Shown: positions 30,645-36,546 of the stretch, in pieces
Layout of the letters: every line of letters begins with the position of its first letter
Numbering within the stretch: the stretch's first letter is position 1
Assembly (NCBI GenBank): GCA_002509485.1
Contig: DAWO01000072.1
Coordinates: 5,357-41,902, forward strand
DNA from: Methanolinea sp. UBA477
GTDB lineage: Archaea > Halobacteriota > Methanomicrobia > Methanomicrobiales > Methanospirillaceae
Length of the DNA stretch: 36,546 nucleotides
Direction of reading: 5' to 3'
Made by a program: the position numbers and the translations under genes
Notes under the pieces: model-generated
The model's database searches: none
What the model was told of the DNA's origin: nothing
The model's input: the letters and a program-made list of their open reading frames with translations, nothing else

Positions 30645-31700
30645 ATGAAAGCAGCGGTCTATTACTCGAACAGTGACATCCGGATCGAAGATGTTGAAGA
30701 CGTAACCGCGGGACCAGGTGAAGTCAAGGTAAAAATCATGGCATGCGGGGTCTGCGGGTCTGATGTCATGGAGTGGTACCGGATAAAGCGTGCGGGAAGA
30801 CCCGGTGGTATCGGTGCATTCGGGCACGAATGCACGGGAATCATCGAAGACATCGGGCCCGGTGTTGATCCGAGATGGAAGCTGGGAGACCGTGTCGCAG
30901 TCACCCATCACGTGCCATGCAATACGTGCGATGCCTGTATCCGCGGGCATACGACCGCATGCGATACGCTGCATACAACAAAATTCAAGAATGCGTACGG
31001 GGCGTTTGCAGAATACGTGGTGCTGCCCGCAATCAACGTCGACCGGGGTATTTTACGCCTTCCCGAATCGGTCTCTTTCGATGCGGGGACCTTTGTCGAA
31101 CCCCTTGGGTGCGTGGTGCGTGGGCAGCGAATGGCCCCGACCGGTGACGGCCGGTCGGTCCTGATCCTTGGAGCCGGGATAACGGGGCTGTTGCATCTCC
31201 AGGCGGCCCGGCAAAATGGCGCGGGCTTCATCGCCGTCTCCAATCCGAGCCCGGAACGGCTCGGGATCGCCCGGCAATTCGGTGCCGATGCAACAATTTC
31301 CGCCAAAACTGAAGATGTCCCGGAGAGGTTCAAAGAGTTAAATGGCGGATCGGGCGCAGACACCGTCATAATGACCGCACCGGTCCCCGTATGCGTGAAA
31401 CAGTCGCTAGACGCGGTCGGGCCGGGGGGCACGATACTCTTTTTCGCCCCCACGAATCCTGATGTCCAGTCCGGGATCAACCTCTGGAACCTGTGGCAGA
31501 AGGAGGTGACGATCACCCATTCCTATGCGGCCGATTATCATGACCTGTCAACTGCCCTGATATGGATCCAGTATGACAGGATCAACGTAGCCGACATGAT
31601 AACCCAGATCTTTCCATTAAAAGATACGGTCGAGGCTTTTTCCCTGACTGCCCGGCACCGGGATGGGAGCCTGAAGGCAATCGTCCATCCGCAGGAATAA
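30645..31700 (+). CDS. Zinc-dependent medium-chain alcohol dehydrogenase
   Basis: 351 residues from the ATG at 30645 (GGTGA five bases before; the in-frame GTG at 30636 lies inside that GGTGA). Catalytic zinc site ACGVCGSD (C37) with GHE (H61, E62); structural zinc site C92, C95, C98, C106; Rossmann motif LGAGITG. Belongs to the sorbitol/threonine dehydrogenase branch. Likely oxidises or reduces a polyol, keto-sugar or amino-alcohol related to the product of the aldolase-like gene upstream. Substrate not determinable. Confidence 0.88.
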   Translation: MKAAVYYSNSDIRIEDVEDVTAGPGEVKVKIMACGVCGSDVMEWYRIKRAGRPGGIGAFGHECTGIIEDIGPGVDPRWKLGDRVAVTHHVPCNTCDACIRGHTTACDTLHTTKFKNAYGAFAEYVVLPAINVDRGILRLPESVSFDAGTFVEPLGCVVRGQRMAPTGDGRSVLILGAGITGLLHLQAARQNGAGFIAVSNPSPERLGIARQFGADATISAKTEDVPERFKELNGGSGADTVIMTAPVPVCVKQSLDAVGPGGTILFFAPTNPDVQSGINLWNLWQKEVTITHSYAADYHDLSTALIWIQYDRINVADMITQIFPLKDTVEAFSLTARHRDGSLKAIVHPQE

Positions 31701-31717
31701 TTTTTTTGAAATTTTTC
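31697..31717 (+). terminator. T-rich terminator after the dehydrogenase
   Basis: AATAATTTTTTTGAAATTTTT covers the stop codon and following bases, a typical archaeal oligo-T terminator. Confidence 0.6.
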
Positions 31718-32660
31718 ACTGTTTTGCAATGCAAATCATCGGGGAGATTGCGGAACCCTATCTTCCCGAATGAATTGTCCAGAACAAAAATACCTCCAGC
31801 CCTTCAACAACGCAAGCCTTCCTTTGCACTCTTTACCAGGACGTCCGTCACCGGTGTCAGAAGTTCCATGCACAAAAACGGATTAATAAAAAAATACACA
31901 TTTCCCGGGGGATGACGGGGGGGTCGGCATACTATCAACACAACCGGGAATCTGTGCTGGTCTGCGAGAGAAGAACGTATCGCCCGTTCACTGGCAGAAG
32001 ACAAAACTATATCCGGCAGTGTCACGAAGATGTATCAACAGATTTCCGGAATATACATCATTCTCCTGGACGCCACACAATATCCAATACCACCGATATG
32101 AGGTGGACAATGGCGCAAGAGACCATTGTGGCAGACCCACGGCTTTCAGAGAAGATACTCATGGCGGTTCAGGTCCTGATGATCCACGTTTCGTGGTGAT
32201 GGCTCACCCGCCCGAGAAATGGGAAGGCCAAGAGGCTCGCACCGGTTCCGGGTATGACGCATTTCAAAGATTACACATACGTCTGTAGTTCGAGGCAGGG
32301 TGTCGGGATTTCGGATTTCCCGGGTTTAACCCTGCCTTTCGGGAAAAAGCCGCGGATTGTATGCATGATGGTGCGACGGGTTTGCCATCCTTTGGCCGTC
32401 CAGGATTACACTCTCTTTCTTCCCACAAACGCCGGCGGAGGGCAGAGTGGATACGGACAGCAACGAGCACCCTGCAGGATCCTGCAAGATGCTGAAAAAT
32501 GATCTTCGGGACCGGGGCCCACTCTCGAGTCAGGTCCCCCGGATCTCATGATTGAGGCGGTAAACGAGATGGAGAACCCCAAATGATTGGACGGCATTCA
32601 TACATCGGGGCCTGATACGGGAAGTAAACTTCACATACACAATACAGGAGAGAAGACACA
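31718..32660. other. Long gene-poor stretch before RNase J
   Basis: About 940 bp without a convincing gene on either strand; the frames present lack ribosome binding sites, recognisable motifs and sensible composition. It holds a nested palindrome at 32293-32337, a 14-bp palindrome TGCAGGATCCTGCA at 32473-32486, and the RNase J ribosome binding site GGAGAG near 32646. Confidence 0.5.
32293..32337. other. Nested palindrome, possible structured RNA
   Basis: AGGCAGGGT (32293-32301) pairs perfectly with ACCCTGCCT (32329-32337). Inside, CGGGA (32304-32308) pairs with TCCCG (about 32318-32322). The two stacked stems form a 45-base structure. Confidence 0.4.
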
Positions 32661-33998
32661 ATGGATATAGAAATAATTGCCGTGGGAGGGTATGAAGAGG
32701 TCGGCCGGAATATGACCGCTGTCCGCTGCGGAAAAGAGATCGTGATCTTTGACATGGGGCTCCGCCTGGATCAACTGATGATACATGAGGATGCCGAGGT
32801 TGACCAGATGCACTCCCTTGATCTCATCCGGATCAAGGCTATCCCCGACGACACGGTGATGCAGACGGTCGAAGGATCGGTGAAGGCCATTGTCTGCTCA
32901 CACGGACATCTGGACCATATCGGGGCTATTCCGAAACTTGCACACCGGTACAAGGCACCCATCATCGCTACTCCGTATGCCACCGAGCTTATCCGCCAGC
33001 AGATATCGGGGGAGAGGAAATTCGACGTCGGCAATAAACTCTTCGCGCTTGCAGCCGGGCAGAAATACACAATCTCCCGGAACCTGGTTCTTGAGTTTGT
33101 CCGGACGCAACACTCGATTATTGATACGGTCACCCCTGTGCTGCACACCCCGCGTGGTGCGATCGTCTATGCATGCGATTTCAAGTTCGACCGGACACCG
33201 GTAATCGGTCAGCCGCCTGATTTTGCCCGCTTCCGGCAGATCGGCAAGGAAGGGGTCCTGGCACTCATCGTGGAGAGCCCATATATCCATCATTCAGGAC
33301 GGTGCCCGAGCGAACGGATTGCCCGCGATCTTGTTCGTGATGTTATCACAAGTTTCGAAGACGATAAAAACACGATGATAGTATCTACGTTCTCCTCGCA
33401 CATCTCCCGTGTGAAGACCATTGCGGAATGTGCACACGAGATCGGCAGAAAACCAGTCTTTCTCGGACGTTCGATGGAAAAATACGGAGTTACTGCTGAA
33501 CAGATGAAATATGTCTCCTTTCCAAGATCGACCAGCGTATTTGGGAACCGGAGGACCGTCGATCGTTTCATGCGACGGATGATGAAAGAGGGAAAAGAGA
33601 AGTTCCTCCCGATTGTGACCGGTCACCAGGGCGAGCCTGGATCCATTCTTACCCGCATCGCGCTCGGAGACACCCCCTATTCCCTGAGTAAGGGAGACAA
33701 GGTACTCTTCTCGGCAAATATCATCCCAAACCAGATGAATTTCGCACAGCGTTACCGGATTGAACAGTGCATCAAAAATGCCGGGGGCCGGATTTTTGAT
33801 AATCTCCACGTCAGTGGGCATGCGTACCGCGAGGATCACTTCGAGTTTCTCCATATGCTCAATCCACAGCATATTGTCCCTGCACACGCAGGACTGAACA
33901 TGACCTCCAACTATATCGAATTTGGAGGAGAACTCGGCTATACACTCAACAACGATATCCACCTGATGAAGAACGGAAAGCAGCTGTTGATACAATAA
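32661..33998 (+). CDS. rnj: RNase J family ribonuclease
   Basis: 445 residues: a metallo-beta-lactamase/beta-CASP exonuclease. Zinc motif SHGHLDHIGAIP (H81, H83, D85, H86), a later metal Asp in VYACDFKFD, beta-CASP motifs including VTGHQGEPGSIL, and the C-terminal HVSGHAYREDH and PAHAG. Archaeal RNase J degrades RNA 5' to 3' and acts in rRNA and mRNA turnover. GGAGAG lies about ten bases before the ATG. The long upstream region could hold its leader. Confidence 0.93.
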   Translation: MDIEIIAVGGYEEVGRNMTAVRCGKEIVIFDMGLRLDQLMIHEDAEVDQMHSLDLIRIKAIPDDTVMQTVEGSVKAIVCSHGHLDHIGAIPKLAHRYKAPIIATPYATELIRQQISGERKFDVGNKLFALAAGQKYTISRNLVLEFVRTQHSIIDTVTPVLHTPRGAIVYACDFKFDRTPVIGQPPDFARFRQIGKEGVLALIVESPYIHHSGRCPSERIARDLVRDVITSFEDDKNTMIVSTFSSHISRVKTIAECAHEIGRKPVFLGRSMEKYGVTAEQMKYVSFPRSTSVFGNRRTVDRFMRRMMKEGKEKFLPIVTGHQGEPGSILTRIALGDTPYSLSKGDKVLFSANIIPNQMNFAQRYRIEQCIKNAGGRIFDNLHVSGHAYREDHFEFLHMLNPQHIVPAHAGLNMTSNYIEFGGELGYTLNNDIHLMKNGKQLLIQ

Positions 33999-34128
33999 CC
34001 TGCTCTTCACCTCACCGCTATCAGGTGTGGAAAAGATGAGTGTTTGGTTGATATTGATGCAGGAGCACTGAATAGCAAAAATCCCTGCCGAGAACTACCG
34101 TGTTGAAAATCTGATTGAACTCTGCAAT

Positions 34129-34380
34129 ATGAGTTCCAACCGTATTTCAGAAAATTATCGTGAATTTGAACCACAAATAATTGAGATGCTCGGTCTCTTT
34201 AATTACCTCGACCAGGATGAAGAAATAGACCTTGCAGGAAAAATCCGGGAATCGATTGACACGAACAGTTTCTTTCTCACGAGTAATATATCACCAGATA
34301 GTGAACAGCAATTTCGATCGCTGACGGGGCGAAAAACAGCAATGTTTATCTGGATTCACCCTTTAACCGGGTTATCCACT
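34129..34380 (+). other. Possible coding remnant upstream of the hydrolase
   Basis: From the ATG at 34129 the frame reads MSSNRISENYREFEPQIIEM and continues with helical, coding-like composition to about 34330. The same frame is open upstream to 34075. Beyond 34380 it runs into the hydrolase gene and loses coding character (stop at 34539). It could be a truncated gene; no family recognised. Confidence 0.25.
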
Positions 34381-34420
34381 ATACATGGAGCAACCGGATA
34401 TTCCCGGGGAGAGGTTTTTC

Positions 34421-35311
34421 ATGAACAAGACAATGATGAATATCCTTGTTGTGGCCGCCACCCTCTGTTTCGTTCTTGCGGCCGGGTGCACGACCGGCAT
34501 TCAGAATGGGCCGGCCAGCCAGAGTGGCCAGGAGTATGAGAATTTTTGCCAGGGAATTGCACCGGTGCCCAGCGTATCGATCAACGGGACGCCCATCCAG
34601 CACGCCGAGGTGAACGGGGTCAGGCTGGCATACCGCGAGTTCGGGTCCGGCGAACCCATCCTGATGCTGAACGGGTTCGGCGCCACCATGGACAGCTTTT
34701 ATAACGAGTCGTTCCTCGGCATCCTGGCCACCCATTACCACGTGTACATCTACGATCACCGGGGGATGGGCTACAGCAGCGACAATGACGCACTGCCGAC
34801 CATGGCACTCTACGCGGACGACGCGGCCGGATTGATGTCTGCCCTCGGGTACGACAGCATGAACGTGTACGGGGCTTCCATGGGATCCTCTATCGGCCAG
34901 CAGCTTGTCATCGACCACCCCGGGCGTGTCCGGAAGCTGATCCTTGAGTCCGCCACCTACAGCGTGCGTATTCCCGAGACCAGGCTTCTCTTCGATCTTA
35001 TCCAGGCGACGGCACTGAATGCTTCGGAGCCCGCCGGCGTCCGGAGAGAGGCGGAGGCCAACCTGGCATGGAACGGCACGTGGGATGACCTTTCCGGGAT
35101 CGACAAGGATGTTATGCTCGTCGTCGGTACCGATGATATCCTGACGCCCCAGTCTGCAGCCGTCCAGATCGCCGGGCAGATCGACGGGTCCTGGCTTGTC
35201 CGGTTCAAGGACGAGCCGCATGTCGGGTCCCGGTTCGCACCGGTCGAGTATGGCGAGATCGCACTCGACTTCCTCTGCATGAACGAATCACCGCCGTATG
35301 CGACGGTTTAA
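34421..35311 (+). CDS. Alpha/beta hydrolase lipoprotein
   Basis: 296 residues from the ATG at 34421 (GGGGAGAGG five bases upstream). Lipoprotein signal with lipobox VLAAGC (C23), so anchored outside the membrane. Hydrolase core: oxyanion region ILMLNGFGATMDSF, strand VYIYDHRGMGYSS, nucleophile elbow YGASMGSS (S153), acid in VGTDDILTP (D239) and His in DEPHVGS (H267): a full catalytic triad. The lid is short. Substrate unknown; ester or peptide hydrolysis is possible. Confidence 0.88.
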   Translation: MNKTMMNILVVAATLCFVLAAGCTTGIQNGPASQSGQEYENFCQGIAPVPSVSINGTPIQHAEVNGVRLAYREFGSGEPILMLNGFGATMDSFYNESFLGILATHYHVYIYDHRGMGYSSDNDALPTMALYADDAAGLMSALGYDSMNVYGASMGSSIGQQLVIDHPGRVRKLILESATYSVRIPETRLLFDLIQATALNASEPAGVRREAEANLAWNGTWDDLSGIDKDVMLVVGTDDILTPQSAAVQIAGQIDGSWLVRFKDEPHVGSRFAPVEYGEIALDFLCMNESPPYATV

Positions 35312-35357
35312 TTTGGCATGAAAATCCCGATCCTAAAAAGGTGAGGGAAATCAATAA

Positions 35358-36546
35358 TCACCCATTTCCCGGATCAGGTTCTTTTAGCACAATAGCAGTC
35401 TCCTTAAAGATCTTCAAGATTTCTTCCAACGTGACAACTGAAGGAATTCTCACTTTGACCATTTTGGCTGGATTGTGGACATCCTCACCCTTATGGTTGA
35501 AGAATTCATCATTAGTAATCAGATGCCAGATAAGAACGGCAATTTTACGGGCCAATGCAATAATAGCCTTTCCTGTACCAATGATTGGCTTCTTACGATC
35601 ATAGAACCTGCGAAAATCATTATCATGACTTCTTGCAGCCGCATGTGCAACCTGAGTGAGGATTCACCGTGCATGTTCGGATCCTCTCTTCGTGATCGAT
35701 CCAGTTCTCAGTTTATCGGCAGATTGGTAAACATTCGGTACGATCCCCAACCAACTTGCGAGTTTATCACCTGAAGGAAAATCAGAGAAGTTTCCAATTT
35801 CCGCAATCAATGTAACGGCTGCGATGTTTCCGATTCCAGGAACAGATTTGAGAATCATCATCTCGTGGTGAAAATTCTCTTTAGCAAAGTGTAAAATTCC
35901 TTTCGTGAGAGCATCAATCTCTTCATTCATGCACTTCAGCAGATTCAGACAGTGTTTGAGACGAAAAATCGCACCGGGGGATATCGTTGTTTGAACAATC
36001 TCATTGAGTTGATCTGTTTTCTTACGATACGAGGGGGAAGCATTTCAATCACTTCATCCATCGGCATCCCGTTGACAAGGGCCTGAAGAATCAACGTTCC
36101 ACTCTTCCCAAAAAGATCTGTGAGTACAGATGAGAGGCGAAATAATTCTGAATCCAGGATATGGTGGATCTCATTTTTAATATCGGTTCTTTTCTGAACC
36201 AATTTATGGCGAAGTCGTACGAGAGACCTAAATTCACGGTGTTCCCGCGGAAATACCCGGGAGGGTCGGATCATCCCTTTCAGGGCAAGTTGTGCAATAA
36301 GTTCTGAATCTACTTTATCGGTCTTTTTATGTGAAAACATCTTGATATCACGGGCATTTCCGACAATTACCGTAACATGACCTTCCAGCATATCATAAAC
36401 CGGTACCCAGTAATCACTCGTTGATTCACATGCAACTATTTCACATTTGTTTTCTATTGTCCATTCCTTGAGCGCAAGAAGTCCATATTCAGTCCGTTCG
36501 AACCTTTGTTGTTTTTTTAGCCCTGTATCTGATAGTACTGTTGCAA
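35358..36546 (-). pseudogene. Degenerate IS110-family transposase, N-terminus outside window
   Basis: The DEDD-type N-terminal domain runs from beyond 36546 to about 36037 (ACESTSDYWVPVYD, KTDKVDSELIAQLAL). A frameshift in the CCCCC run at 36033-36037 moves to a second frame (SYRKKTDQLNEIVQ, then the C-terminal IS116/IS110 domain with LKSVPGIGNIAAVTLIAEIG and LASWLGIVP). An in-frame TGA at 35664 replaces the Trp expected in ARWILTQVAHAA; translation resumes as AHAAARSHDNDFRRFYDRKK to the stop at 35358. Total about 395 codons plus the missing start. A dead or dying element. Confidence 0.85.

Noticed and set aside
31912..32199. 95-codon plus-strand frame in the long gap before RNase J
   Set aside because: No motif or start signal and adjacent frames are equally open; not enough to call a gene.
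34379..35221. 280-codon minus-strand frame opposite the alpha/beta hydrolase
   Set aside because: Shadow of a gene with a lipobox, catalytic triad and ribosome binding site.
35664..35666. In-frame TGA of the transposase as selenocysteine
   Set aside because: The position is a Trp in the family and no recoding element is apparent; a nonsense change in a pseudogene is simpler.
1..36546. CRISPR arrays, tRNA or rRNA genes
   Set aside because: No regularly spaced direct repeats outside the PKD coding array, and no tRNA cloverleaf or rRNA segment was recognised by eye.

Overview
The window looks like a chromosomal segment of a methanogenic archaeon, most likely of the order Methanomicrobiales. 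This rests on families that are typical of methanogens (DUF2193, DUF2180, DUF2115/UPF0305), an archaeal RNase J, a very large PKD-repeat surface protein, ferredoxin-thioredoxin reductase, and TATA-box promoters paired with GGTGA or GGAGG ribosome binding sites. The taxonomic call is inference; no rRNA or tRNA gene is present.

Left part (1-14,660): a ferredoxin-fused nitroreductase, an intact GNAT acetyltransferase, a frameshifted phosphinothricin-type acetyltransferase, an AlkD-like DNA repair protein, a small unknown protein, and an 8.3-kb gene for a secreted, membrane-anchored protein with 21 PKD domains. Then come a DUF1622 membrane protein, an intergenic stretch with strong hairpins, a multiply frameshifted QueG-like iron-sulfur protein gene, and a DUF2115 gene.

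Centre (14,790-29,300): an arsenic and thiol-redox island, almost all on the minus strand. Unit A (18,219 to 14,793) encodes a thioredoxin-CcdA fusion, a 52-residue protein, a thioredoxin-type arsenate reductase (ArsC), a DGC-domain protein, an ArsF-like lipoprotein and an ArsG-like permease. Unit B (23,225 to 18,583) encodes an UPF0718 permease, an 86-residue protein, a mini-thioredoxin, a second DGC protein, a frameshifted DUF2703 gene, an ACR3 arsenite exporter, a tandem UspA protein and an orphan DUF169 C-terminal domain. Unit C (26,581 to 24,087) encodes DUF2193, DUF2180 and an aquaporin. It is followed by an FTR catalytic subunit divergent from an ArsR regulator, and by an ArsP-like permease with a Cys-rich insert in an operon with a second ArsR. 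A dyad of the form TTCAA-N6-TTGAA lies upstream of units A and B; a 7-base-spacer form lies before unit C and a half-degenerate form before the ArsP-like gene. The island therefore looks like one arsenic-responsive regulon. A plausible electron path is ferredoxin to FTR to thioredoxin to ArsC, followed by export through ACR3, ArsG, UPF0718 permeases and possibly the aquaporin.

Right part (29,500-36,546): a small Cys protein, an LsrF-like aldolase/thiolase paired with a zinc alcohol dehydrogenase, a 960-bp gene-poor stretch with a nested palindrome, RNase J, a lipoprotein alpha/beta hydrolase, and a degenerate IS110-family transposase that runs off the window.
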